Assembly (NCBI RefSeq): GCF_021283305.1 | Contig: NZ_JAJSOK010000074.1 | Coordinates: 1-36,933 of the forward strand | From: Pseudonocardia kujensis | Lineage (GTDB): Bacteria; Actinomycetota; Actinomycetes; Mycobacteriales; Pseudonocardiaceae | DNA length: 36,933 nt | Direction of reading: 5' to 3' | Shown here: in pieces, positions 8,489 to 16,289 of the stretch | Layout: each line of letters opens with the position of its first letter | Position numbering within the stretch: the first letter of the stretch is position 1 | The notes under the pieces: generated by a model | What the model saw: the letters and a program-made list of their open reading frames with translations, nothing else | Database searches by the model: none | What the model was told of the DNA's origin: nothing | Made by a program: the position numbers and the translations under genes

Positions 8489-9613
8489 TCAGGCCGGCGG
8501 GGCGTACCGGAGCACCCCGGCGACGTCCCCGCCCCCGGGCACGTCCTCGTGCCGGACGGCCAGCAGCCGGGCACCGGAGAGCCAGGCGCGACGGGCGATC
8601 TCGCCCACGACACCGCCCGAGTAGCCGGTGTCCGCGGCTGCAAAGGCCACCTCGCCGAGCTCGTCGACCTCCCCGGGGACGCGCGCGTCGATGTCGACGA
8701 AGAGCGTGTCGACGGCTCCGCGCGTGGCGAAGCGGGCCAGCTCGGCGACGTCGGTCGACGTGCGGCCCTGCTGGGAGCGGTCGGCGAAGGTCCGCTTCTC
8801 CTGCTCCAGTCGGTCGGCGTACCAGCCGTCGAGGATCGTGCGGGCCTCGGCGACCAATTCCCCGTCACCGCGGCCCTCCGGGTTGCCGGGCACGCTGTGC
8901 GGCACCAGGTCCGGATACCGGCAGTGGGCGCGGAAGATGCTGTCGAGCGGCTCGGTCGCGGCGAGGACCAGCGGCACGCCATGCCCGGGCAACACCGTGC
9001 GCAGCGCGGCGTCGACCAGCCGGGAGAACTGCGCCATCCGCAGCTTCTGCCCCTCCGCGCCCTGCACCCGGCGGATCGGTGCGCGGTCCTTGATCGACGA
9101 CTTGCCGACCGCGCTGGCCACGTCGGTGGGCATGTCCGGCACCCGCACCTCGCGCGGGGCGGCGTCCGGCACGGTCTCCAGTAGCCGGACCGAGCCCTGG
9201 GCCAGCGCCAGCACGAACGCGGTCTGCGGGAAGGTCACCGCGCGCAACAGCGGCTTGACGAAGAACCGGGTCCCGCCGACGGCGACCGGGGTGAGCCGGT
9301 TCGGCAACCGGAAGCTGCGCAGCGAGGTCGCAGTGGCGAACACGGCCAGGCTGCGGGCCTGGTGGCGCCAGAAGTCCTCGGCGTCCTCGTCCTCCAGCAC
9401 GGCGAGCTGCTCCTCCAGCGCCGTGTGCTCCTCCTTGTCCACCTCCCCCAGCTGGGCCAGCGCCTCCCGGACCCCGTTCTTGTAGGCGATCCGCTCCGCC
9501 TCACCCGCCGACTCGGGCGCGGTCTCCAGGTAGATCGAGACGGCGGCCGGCGCGTCGACCTGCCAGAGCGCGTCGATCTCGGAGCGGGTCGGGATGTCGG
9601 TGTAGAGCGTCAT
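8489..9613 (-). CDS. baeRF-type protein (bacterial eRF1-like, peptidyl-tRNA hydrolase superfamily)
   Basis: A 374-residue protein resembling the bacterial archaeo-eukaryotic release-factor-like (baeRF) families, to which the DosR-regulon protein Rv2629 also belongs. It starts MTLYTDIPTRSEIDALWQV and continues with VSIYLETAPES near 25, an N-terminal coiled section (LEEQLAVLEDEDAEDFWRHQ), LAVFATATSLRSFRLPNRL near 90, PLLRAVTFPQTAFVLALAQG near 125, a middle domain with VPLVLAATEPLDSIFRAHCR near 215, and an L7Ae-like end with AVDTLFVDIDARVPGEVDEL and LLAVRHEDVPGGGDVAGVLR. The ATG at 9611-9613 has a GAGGAGG site. The likely role is at stalled or hibernating ribosomes, inferred only from family. 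It lies between two universal stress genes, all on the minus strand. Confidence 0.78.
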   Translation of the reverse strand: MTLYTDIPTRSEIDALWQVDAPAAVSIYLETAPESAGEAERIAYKNGVREALAQLGEVDKEEHTALEEQLAVLEDEDAEDFWRHQARSLAVFATATSLRSFRLPNRLTPVAVGGTRFFVKPLLRAVTFPQTAFVLALAQGSVRLLETVPDAAPREVRVPDMPTDVASAVGKSSIKDRAPIRRVQGAEGQKLRMAQFSRLVDAALRTVLPGHGVPLVLAATEPLDSIFRAHCRYPDLVPHSVPGNPEGRGDGELVAEARTILDGWYADRLEQEKRTFADRSQQGRTSTDVAELARFATRGAVDTLFVDIDARVPGEVDELGEVAFAAADTGYSGGVVGEIARRAWLSGARLLAVRHEDVPGGGDVAGVLRYAPPA

Positions 9614-9849
9614 GGGTGCCCTCCTCGACGAGGCAGCCGTCCACCCGCCACCCTTCCCCGCCCACAGCCGACCAGGAAGCGCCCGTTCAGACGAGTAGGC
9701 CGAGCCCAGCCAGCAGCCGATCGACGGTCCGTGGGGACATCACATCGCTGCTGGCCGGACCACCCGGCCAGAGTGAGAGCCGGGACGCCTGACACGTGGG
9801 CCGGTGGTCACCTGCAGCCGAGGCCGAACTGGACCGGTGAACGGTCAGG
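9614..9849. other. Intergenic gap between usp paralogue and baeRF
   Basis: About 235 bases with no recognisable gene. A lone GGGAC half-site lies at 9782-9786 without a proper second half. Promoter activity for the baeRF gene (minus strand) is expected here, but no standard -10/-35 pair stands out. Confidence 0.3.
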
Positions 9850-10779
9850 TCAGCCCGCCGGTCCCTCATCCCTCTCTCGTGGGCTACTGCTCCGTTGGCC
9901 GCCGGCCTCGGGTCCCACGACGGCGACCGGGGCAGCAGCGTGGTGCAGTACGGCCTGGCTCACCGATCCCAGCAGCGCGCCGCGCACCGTGCCGCGCCCG
10001 CGTGACCCGACGACCACCAGCCCGGCGCCGCGTGACCGCGCGACCAGGGCGGCCGCCGGGGTGTCGTGGAGCAGGATCCGCTCAACAGACACCTCGGGGT
10101 ACTCGGCGGGCCAAGTCGCCAGGCACTCGTCGAGCAACTGGCGCTCGCCGGTCTCGACCGCGTTCCAGTCGACGAAGCTGACCCGGTAGAGATCGTGGAC
10201 CGGATCGCCCCAGGCGCGCACCGCGACCAGGGGGGCGCGCCTGCGCGCAGCCTCGTCGAAGGCGAACCGGAGTGCGGCCTTGCCGTCCGGACCGTCCTCG
10301 ACCCCGACCACGATCGGGGCGGCCGCGTCGGGCGAGGCGCCCTCGCCGCGGACGACGACCACCGGCGCCACTGCCTGCGCGGCCACCGCTACGGCCACCG
10401 AACCGAGCAGCAGCCCGGGGAAGCCACCGCGACCGCGGGAGCCGACGACGACCAACAGGGCTGTGCCCGACTCCTCCCGGAGCACTGCCGGGGCTCCGCC
10501 GCCGCGGACCTCGGTCGTCACCACCAGCTCTGGCGTGACCTGCCGGGCCACCTCGGCTGCGGCCTGCAGGTCCTGCTCGGCGCCGCGGGTGAGGACCTGC
10601 CGCTCGTACTCGGCGGCGAGCGCCAGCACGCGCGGACGGTACGTCCGCCATACCACCGCCGCAACGATCCGCAGGGGCGCACCTCGCCGTTCGGCCTCGG
10701 CCGCCGCCCACCGCACTGCAGCGAGGGCCGTGTCCGAGCCGTCGACACCGACGACCACGGCGCGAGTGGTGAGGTCCAT
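9850..10779 (-). CDS. Universal stress protein, tandem UspA domains (second paralogue)
   Basis: A 309-residue protein closely similar to the usp at 5498-6400. Domain 1 starts TRAVVVGVDGSDTALAAVRW and ends VVVGSRGRGGFPGLLLGSVA. Domain 2 starts PIVVGVEDGPDGKAALRFAF and ends VVVGSRGRGTVRGALLGSVS. Both ATP loops are intact. The ATG at 10777-10779 follows the same GAGGAGGAACC leader as the other copy, so the upstream regions are homologous as well. A degenerate DosR-type site lies at the same distance (10880-10893). The ~15 residues after the last loop (VVGPEAGGQRSSSPRERDEG) differ from the other copy. The two probably arose by duplication, with the Lon, MFS and baeRF material now between them. 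Confidence 0.93.
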   Translation of the reverse strand: MDLTTRAVVVGVDGSDTALAAVRWAAAEAERRGAPLRIVAAVVWRTYRPRVLALAAEYERQVLTRGAEQDLQAAAEVARQVTPELVVTTEVRGGGAPAVLREESGTALLVVVGSRGRGGFPGLLLGSVAVAVAAQAVAPVVVVRGEGASPDAAAPIVVGVEDGPDGKAALRFAFDEAARRRAPLVAVRAWGDPVHDLYRVSFVDWNAVETGERQLLDECLATWPAEYPEVSVERILLHDTPAAALVARSRGAGLVVVGSRGRGTVRGALLGSVSQAVLHHAAAPVAVVGPEAGGQRSSSPRERDEGPAG

Positions 10780-11158
10780 GGTTCCTCCTCGTCCTTGTGC
10801 TCCTCCACGGTCTGTCGCGCCTGGCGCCACCTCATCGCAGCCGGGCCGCCCGGGATGCGGTCCTCGGTCCTCGAACTGCGGGCCCCTTGTCCGTGTCCCC
10901 GGGCCTCCGTGCCGCACATCGTCAGCGCTCCGGTCCGCCCGACAGCGCCGACAGCGCACCGTGAGCCGTGGGTGCTCGATGGCCGAGTCCAGCCGTGCCG
11001 ACCACCTGCGTGACCACAAGATCGCCGCGAGATCCCGGTTACCTGGCGGCGCCCGCGCAATCCCCTGGCGGTGCCGGGCCAGGCCACGCCGAGCGCCCGA
11101 CCGAACAGTCCGGCTGCCGGCGGGTGCCGCGCTGAGCAGCTCCGGGCGCAGGATGGTG
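10780..11158. other. Intergenic region upstream of second usp
   Basis: About 380 bases without a convincing gene. It holds the usp leader and the degenerate DosR-type site at 10880-10893. The right part is the 3' flank of the zinc-ribbon gene that ends at 11159; no strong terminator hairpin is seen. Confidence 0.4.
10880..10893 (-). promoter_or_regulatory. Degenerate DosR-type site upstream of second usp
   Basis: The plus strand reads GGGCCCCTTGTCCG at 10880-10893, matching GGGAC-N4-GTCCC at 8 of the 10 arm positions. It is 101 bp upstream of the usp start (10779), almost the same distance as the perfect site before the first usp (103 bp). The shared position is the main reason to believe it. 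Confidence 0.4.
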
Positions 11159-11815
11159 CTACCGGCCCGGCTTGCGGGTACCTCCGAGGCCGAAGGCGAC
11201 GTCGCGGATCGCGACAATGCTCTCGTCCACCTCGTGGATCGCTTCCACGAGCCGTTCGTGGGCCTTGCCCCTCGTCAGACAGAGCGCGCTGTTGATACGC
11301 AGCTCTGCCGCGAAGAGCCTCGCCACCACGACGTCGTTGAGGGCATGGGCGATCCGCAGGTCCTCGTCGGCGATCGCGTCGGACACCGGATCGGCCGACG
11401 CCGTTGCTCTCCCGGTGGCGGCGGGCAGCAGAGCGAGCACGGCGCCTGCCCCGCATCGAGGGCATTCCGCCGCCGCCGCCGCGCCGACCGCCAGCTCCAG
11501 CAAGACCTCGTACGGCATCGGTTCTGAACAGCTGGGGCACAGGTGAGTCCTGGTCCTGGCTGTTTCCGTGTCCTCCGCTGTACAGCCCGTCGAGGATGCT
11601 GTCTCGGCAAGAGCCCGCCACCTTTTGGCAGCGACCCGGTGATCGGCCTGGGTCGGAGGCGGCCGGTTGGTCGCCAGCCGGTCGTTCTGCCGGGCTGCTT
11701 CGCGATAGGCGTCGGCGAGCTGCAGCGCGAGCTGACCCAGCTTCCCTCTCAGCTCGAGCGCGCGCGCCTGAGCCTCGCGAACTCGCTGCACGACGTCGTC
11801 CGACTCGGTCGTCAA
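11159..11815 (-). CDS. Zinc-ribbon protein with degenerate histidine-kinase dimerisation segment
   Basis: A 218-residue protein. Residues ~6-48 form a likely coiled coil (VQRVREAQARALELRGKLGQ and onward). Four cysteines, C93-x2-C96 and C118-x2-C121, make a probable zinc ribbon. Residues ~150-210 (EDLRIAHALNDVVVARLFAA, then HERLVEAIHEVDESIVAIRD) resemble the HisKA_3 dimerisation helices of DosS/DevS-type kinases, where the usual core is R-I-A-R-D-L-H-D. Here the phospho-acceptor His is Asn160, and there is no ATPase domain. It is probably cytoplasmic; a non-signalling partner or decoy is possible but unproven. The TTG at 11813-11815 has GGAGGG close by, and coding character starts there. A GTG at 12065-12067 with a better Shine-Dalgarno is in frame, but the added 84 codons have poor G/C third positions. 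Confidence 0.55.
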   Translation of the reverse strand: MTTESDDVVQRVREAQARALELRGKLGQLALQLADAYREAARQNDRLATNRPPPTQADHRVAAKRWRALAETASSTGCTAEDTETARTRTHLCPSCSEPMPYEVLLELAVGAAAAAECPRCGAGAVLALLPAATGRATASADPVSDAIADEDLRIAHALNDVVVARLFAAELRINSALCLTRGKAHERLVEAIHEVDESIVAIRDVAFGLGGTRKPGR

Positions 11816-12595
11816 TCGCCCTCCACTCAGCCCGAGCGGCCACCGCCCACCCGGGTGTACCTGGTCGCCGCGACCAGGGTCAACGCGGCCATCCGTACCA
11901 GTGTCTCGGGCCACGCCTCCCGCAACCTCCGCGGGAGAAGTGAGCTGGGGAGATCCGATCGACTCAGCTGAGTCTCTGACCAGCGGCCGCATGTGTCCGG
12001 GCATGGGCACTGCGGCCGCGGGCCTCGATGTGACTCGGGTCGACCCGGCAGCTGTGTGCTCGCCCACCGAAACCTCCTCAGCGCCGGCGAAGCGTCCGCA
12101 GCACGCCCGTCTGCTCGCAGCACGTCCGGGCCCGGGCGCGCTCCCCGATCCGGCGGGTGGGTAGCCGGCCAGCAGCGGCATCGGGGACCCGTGCCCGGTC
12201 GACTCTCAGCGCAATGCGCGGGTCTGCCGCGGCCCGACTGGTCAGTGTCTCGGGTGCCCGGGCCGAGAACGCGTCCTGCAGGAGTCGAGCCGCGGTGGCT
12301 GTGCGAGGTCGAGCGAGTCCCGGCCCGGGCGATAACCCTTCGACAGAGGCCGGCCTGCGCCCGCCCCTGTCGATCAGAACGATCAAGGGGCGGCGTCGGA
12401 TACGCACGGCTGAGGATCACATGACCGGTAGGAGGGGCATCCTTGCCCCTGCGCCGTGCAGAACGCGGCCGCGTGATCGCTGGGGAGCGGATCGCGGAGG
12501 TCCCGGCCGGGGCCCGCGATCGGGGCAGGGCCCCGGCCCTCACCGTTCGGCCCACTGCGCAGGTCACTGGCGAGGCTGAAGGGAGGTCGATCTCG
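11816..12595. other. 780-base stretch without a recognised gene
   Basis: No frame on either strand has both coding-like codon use and recognisable similarity. A minus-strand frame of 109 codons (12078-12407) ends 10 nt before a well-placed ribosome site, but uses rare TTA, AGA and CTA codons. A perfect inverted repeat AGGGGCA-tcct-TGCCCCT lies at 12433-12450. It is not followed by a T run, so it is a doubtful terminator, and its spacing does not fit a DosR box. Confidence 0.4.
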
Positions 12596-13855
12596 TCAGG
12601 CCGGGTGGGCGGTGGCGAGCTCCGTGCAGACCTGCACCGCCGCTGCGTCGGGGTTGTGCGGTTGCGGCAGGGCGGCCAGGACGAAGTAGGCGATCACTCC
12701 TGGTCGGAAGATCAGGCAGTAGGTCGAGCCGCCGAACTGGAAGTAGCCGAGCTCGTCGCCCTTCGTCACGTGCGCGCCGGGCTGCACGTGTGGGCCGAGC
12801 AGGCACGACGACACGTCCGACATGCCGATCGGGACGAACGCGACCAGTCCGATGACCGGGTCGTCGGCCTCGATCAGGATGACCGCACGGGTGGCCACGT
12901 GGGCGAGGTAGCCCTGGGAGTAGGTCGGCTCGACCGCGTCAGCGCCTTGCGAGTCGGCCTCGGAGTAGTAGGTGCCGGGCTGGACGAAGGCCCGCACGAT
13001 CGCGCCGGACACCGGGCTGTGCCAGCGGTGGTAGTCGGTGGCACTCAGGAACGCCTGGTACACGGTGCCGCCGACGAACTGCTCGACCGAGTCGTCGTCG
13101 GCCAGCATGTCCTGCAACGAGTACGGCTCGTTCTTGGCCCAGAACTGGTCGCGGCGCTGCACGTCGGTGGCGATGTTGTACGGGGTCGCCTCACAGGCGC
13201 TGACGATCACCTTGTCGTCGTCCGGCGCGGCAACGGGACGCTGCCCGTCGCGGAAGCGCCGGGTGAAGAAGTCGTTCCACGAGGCGAAGCCCCAGTGCTC
13301 GTCGCCCGGATCGTGCCGGAACTGCTCGATCCCGATCGCCCGCCGGGCGGCGGTGCACTTCCAGCCGGTGTCCGAGTCGTTGAGCACGTAGCGCGATTCG
13401 GGGCTGCACAGGAACTGCGACCACGCGTCGAGGATGTCCCTGAGCGCGGCGTTGATCCGCGGGTCGCGGAAGGCGGCGAACCCCGACGGCGTGCCCATCG
13501 CCCAGTCCAGGATCGCGCCCAGAGGCGTGGTGACGTTGGCGTCGCCGAACTCCGGCGCCATCGTGAGCACCGCGTCGACCAGACGCAGCAGCTGGTCGAC
13601 GCTGTGCAGGTGTCGCTTGCGGTACTGCTTGCCCGGGGGCACCTCGGCGATCATCCGCTCGAGATACATGCGCACGACCGCGTCGCGTTCGATCAGCTCC
13701 CGGAACCGGAGGAGCGCCGGGTGCAGCGGCGCCCGTGTGCCCTTGGCCTCCACCCGCTCGCGGTGGTCGGTCAGCCAGGCCTCCAGGTCCTCCTGATCGG
13801 CCGGCAGCCAACCGGCCCGCCGCCGCACGTCGACACCCTGATGAGCAGACGTCAT
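12596..13855 (-). CDS. psd: Phosphatidylserine decarboxylase-like pyruvoyl enzyme
   Basis: A 419-residue protein. The N-terminal ~150 residues (with RFRELIERDAVVRMYLERMI near 55 and DWAMGTPSGFAAFRDPRINA near 115) look like the accessory domain of the long PSD-like family. The rest is the decarboxylase: FASWNDFFTRRFRDGQRPVA near 190, FLSATDYHRWHSPVSGAIVR near 265 and the self-cleavage site FGGSTY near the end, where Ser377 would become the pyruvoyl group. Classical PSD has LGST; GGST is the variant of this soluble-looking branch, which also includes fungal amino-acid decarboxylases such as PsiD. Substrate could therefore be phosphatidylserine or a free amino acid, and the symbol is tentative. 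There is no membrane helix and no pssA neighbour. The ATG at 13853-13855 directly follows GGAGGA, which is too close for a normal ribosome site, so the start is uncertain. Confidence 0.85.
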   Translation of the reverse strand: MTSAHQGVDVRRRAGWLPADQEDLEAWLTDHRERVEAKGTRAPLHPALLRFRELIERDAVVRMYLERMIAEVPPGKQYRKRHLHSVDQLLRLVDAVLTMAPEFGDANVTTPLGAILDWAMGTPSGFAAFRDPRINAALRDILDAWSQFLCSPESRYVLNDSDTGWKCTAARRAIGIEQFRHDPGDEHWGFASWNDFFTRRFRDGQRPVAAPDDDKVIVSACEATPYNIATDVQRRDQFWAKNEPYSLQDMLADDDSVEQFVGGTVYQAFLSATDYHRWHSPVSGAIVRAFVQPGTYYSEADSQGADAVEPTYSQGYLAHVATRAVILIEADDPVIGLVAFVPIGMSDVSSCLLGPHVQPGAHVTKGDELGYFQFGGSTYCLIFRPGVIAYFVLAALPQPHNPDAAAVQVCTELATAHPA

Positions 13856-14255
13856 TCCTCCGACGCTAACGGCACAGTCATGATCACGCTCAGTTGAGCC
13901 CGGACGGGGCTTGAGTTGTGTCCCAGGGCGTGGTGTAGGTCGTCGGCCCAGCCCCATGGCGTGAGTGACCGCGTTCTAGGGGCCAGGGGGATCTGGAGCT
14001 GGCAGCAGGTGTCCACCGTGCGCTGCCGGCCGCCTGCGACGGGGGCGCGGTGCTCCTGGGACCGGCTCCAGACGACCACCGCACTGGCCCGGCCCCGCCG
14101 GGCCGTCTCGACGGCGTCGGGTTTGGGTCACTGCGCCGGTGGTAGTCATGCCGGCTTCCACCAGATGATCGACTACCCGAGCGGTGTCCTCCCCCCATCG
14201 AGCAGCCGTTTCGGTGATGGCCGGGCCAGGCCCCCTGAGTTCCTTTGGAGGGCAC
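13856..14255. other. Divergent promoter region between psd and luxR-type gene
   Basis: About 400 bases between the divergent psd-like and LuxR genes. No gene is visible. A GGAGGG ribosome site for the LuxR gene lies at 14247-14252. I see no clear operator palindrome. Confidence 0.4.
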
Positions 14256-15275
14256 ATGTGCTCGCACCGGGCCGGTGAGCTGCTGCTGGCCGAGACCGCC
14301 GCCTCGTCCGCCACCACCTCCGAGCGCGCGCAGGCCATGCTCGAGGTCCTCCGCCGGCTCGTCCCGTTCGACGGTGCGTGGCTGGCGCTCGCCGACCCGG
14401 TGGGCCACGGCTACCACTCCCTGGCCAGCGTCGACCTCGATCGTCCGACCGTGGAGTTCCTCTCCGGCCCGCTGAATGCGCGCGACATCGAAACGACCGG
14501 CATCAACCGGGCACGTCCGCCGTTGAGCCCCTCGGACCTGCCCTACCCGGCCCAGGAACTGCGGACCTGGGCCGAGTGCCTGATCCCGTCCGGGATCCAC
14601 GAAGCGCTGGCCCTCGGCCTTTTCGCACCATCGGGACGGCACGTCGGCTTCCTCGCGCTGCTCTCCGGCGACCGGCGCCCACCGTCCCCGCACCTGCGCC
14701 GCAGGCTCGGACGGCTCGGGCCGGTGCTCGCGCACGGCATCGACCCGATGCGTTCACTACTCACCGCCGCACGCCTGGTACGTGGGGCCACCGCCGGCGT
14801 GGTGCTCTGCACGGACGAAGGCTGCCAGGCGCTGCCGGGCCTTCCCGCGGACGAGCTGCTGACCCCGTCCTCCCCCGTCCTGGCCGCCGCCCGCGAACGG
14901 ATCGGCGACGGGCACGTCTACTCCTCGTTCCTCTGGCCGATGGGTGGCCCCCACGCCCCCGGCGGACACGTGCGCGTGACCGCCCTGGCCGCACCCGAGG
15001 ACACCCCCCCGAGGCTGACCGGTCTGGCCCTGCTGTCACCGGCGACCGAGCTCCGCGGGCTCACCCCACGGGAACTGGAAGTGCTCGGCCTCCTGGTCGA
15101 GGGGTGCTCCAACCAGGAGATCGCCCGCACGCTGGTGGTGGCGCCACGGACCGTGGCCGCCCATCTGGAACACGTCCTCGGCAAGCTCGGGGCACCGACG
15201 AGGACACTCGCCGCGGTCCGCGCAGAACGAGACGGCCTCTACGTTCCGGCCCCTCTCGCCGGCGGGCATGCATGA
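14256..15275 (+). CDS. LuxR-family regulator with N-terminal GAF-like sensor domain
   Basis: A 339-residue regulator. Residues ~5-170 look like a GAF-type input domain (GELLLAETAASSATTSERAQ, then VPFDGAWLALADPVGHGYHS and SGRHVGFLALLSGDR). A middle section (GATAGVVLCTDEGCQALPGL through HVRVTALAAPED) links to a LuxR helix-turn-helix at ~269-335: LTPRELEVLGLLVEGCSNQE, IARTLVVAPRTVAAHLEHVL. It lacks a receiver domain, so it would sense a small ligand or redox state directly and act as a DNA-binding cytoplasmic regulator; targets are unknown. The ATG at 14256-14258 follows TTGGAGGG with a short gap; an in-frame GTG at 14184 is possible. Two broken homologues lie at 16.3-17.4 kb on the other strand. 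Confidence 0.85.
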   Translation: MCSHRAGELLLAETAASSATTSERAQAMLEVLRRLVPFDGAWLALADPVGHGYHSLASVDLDRPTVEFLSGPLNARDIETTGINRARPPLSPSDLPYPAQELRTWAECLIPSGIHEALALGLFAPSGRHVGFLALLSGDRRPPSPHLRRRLGRLGPVLAHGIDPMRSLLTAARLVRGATAGVVLCTDEGCQALPGLPADELLTPSSPVLAAARERIGDGHVYSSFLWPMGGPHAPGGHVRVTALAAPEDTPPRLTGLALLSPATELRGLTPRELEVLGLLVEGCSNQEIARTLVVAPRTVAAHLEHVLGKLGAPTRTLAAVRAERDGLYVPAPLAGGHA

Positions 15276-15392
15276 GTCGGCGCCGCAGCACGGGCCCACC
15301 GGGCCCACAGCCCAGTTCACCGATGGCCCGACCGGTCGCCCGCGTCGAGCTCCAGCAGCTGCTCCGGGCCGCTCTGTTACGCAAGCTCGCCC

Positions 15393-15764
15393 TCACCCCA
15401 TGCGGCTGAGCCCGGCGGGCACCGCCTCGTGCAGGACGAAATCGCCAAGCAGCTCCAGCTCCCGACGCAGGCTCTTGGCCTGGGGCGAGACCGCCACCAG
15501 CATGCTGGCGGCGTTCTGCCTGATCTTCGCCTGCGCGCGCGACAGGCACCGCACCCCGCACACGGCCAGGAACCCGACCTCGGTCAGGTCCACCACCACC
15601 CGCTCGACGCCCGGGGCGGCGGCCTCCTGGGCCACCACCATCTCCAGCTCGGCGCAGTTGCGCAGATCCACCTCGCCGGCCAACACCACCACGACCAGCC
15701 CGTCGCGCTCGCGCCGCGTCGAAAGCTGCAGACCGCCGGCCAAGGAGGTCTCGCTGTTCGGCAC
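15393..15764 (-). CDS. STAS-domain protein (anti-sigma factor antagonist-like)
   Basis: A 123-residue single STAS domain: LQLSTRRERDGLVVVVLAGE, VDLRNCAELEMVVAQEAAAP, GVERVVVDLTEVGFLAVCGV, RCLSRAQAKIRQNAASMLVA. In SpoIIAA/RsbV proteins the phosphorylated serine sits in the motif D-x-S-G; here the matching stretch is VGFLAVCGVRCL, with Ala-Val-Cys in place of the serine region. It may thus act without phosphorylation. The GTG at 15762-15764 has GGGAGG 5 nt upstream. The open frame runs on upstream through IS481-derived sequence to 16133, but that part is not homologous to STAS proteins. The expected partner is an anti-sigma kinase; only a fragment of such an ATPase is visible, near 19.2 kb. Confidence 0.78.
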   Translation of the reverse strand: MPNSETSLAGGLQLSTRRERDGLVVVVLAGEVDLRNCAELEMVVAQEAAAPGVERVVVDLTEVGFLAVCGVRCLSRAQAKIRQNAASMLVAVSPQAKSLRRELELLGDFVLHEAVPAGLSRMG

Positions 15765-15944
15765 CCAACCTCCCGCCTGAACGCTCCCTGTCACGGCGCG
15801 GGGCCGCCGCGCCTGGTCCTTCCGCGCCCCGCCCGCGGAAGCAGAACGTGCTGCCTGCTCGTTGATCCAGACCCACTCGTCCTGGGCCCACCAGCCCGCC
15901 CACCTCCCTAGTCCGAACAGGCGGGTCCGGGGGGCGACTGGTCG

Positions 15945-16127
15945 ATCGACATGGGCAACGGCTACAGCGGCGGGCTGCAGTTCGACGGTCGCAGCCGTCG
16001 GCCGCGTAGCGGCGCAGCCGGTGTGCAGGGTCTGTCGGGAGACGCCGAACGCTGCGGCCACGAGCGCCTTCGGCTCGGCCCGCCCCACGGCCAACACGGC
16101 GCGATAGCGCTGCTCGACCACGGTCAT
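15945..16127 (-). mobile_element. IS481-family transposase N-terminal remnant
   Basis: From the ATG at 16125-16127 the minus strand reads MTVVEQRYRAVLAVGRAEPK then ALVAAAFGVSRQTLH, the N-terminal helix-turn-helix of IS481 transposases (normally MTVVEQRY-AVL-V-...-FGVSRQTVH-WL). After LH the match continues one frame over as RLRRYAADG. The DDE catalytic domain (about 250 residues) is missing and no terminal inverted repeats are recognisable. It is a dead insertion-sequence fragment. Confidence 0.6.
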
Positions 16128-16289
16128 GTCCACAGGGCCGATCCCGACCTCCCCACCGCCAGTCAGGAGGGCGGGGCTCGCGGCGGACGGCGAGTGGCTA
16201 GAGCGACAACCGGGGCCGGGGGAGCGCGGAAACCGGCGGACATCAGCGGACTACGCGCGGGTGGTCGTGGCCTCCAAGCACAGGCACGG

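Noticed and set aside
9782..9795. A GGGAC half-site upstream of the baeRF gene as a DosR box
   Set aside because: The second half (GACAC) matches poorly, and it lies about 170 bp from the start codon.
12078..12407. A 109-codon minus-strand frame upstream of the zinc-ribbon gene
   Set aside because: It has rare TTA, AGA and CTA codons and weak third-position GC, with no similarity. A nearby ribosome site is not enough to call it.
12433..12450. Inverted repeat AGGGGCA-tcct-TGCCCCT as a DosR box or terminator
   Set aside because: The half-site order and spacing do not match GGGAC-N4-GTCCC, no gene starts nearby in a fitting direction, and no T run follows.
15765..16133. The 246-codon frame as one STAS protein
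   Set aside because: Its first third is IS481-derived, and the internal GTG at 15764 has a proper ribosome site.
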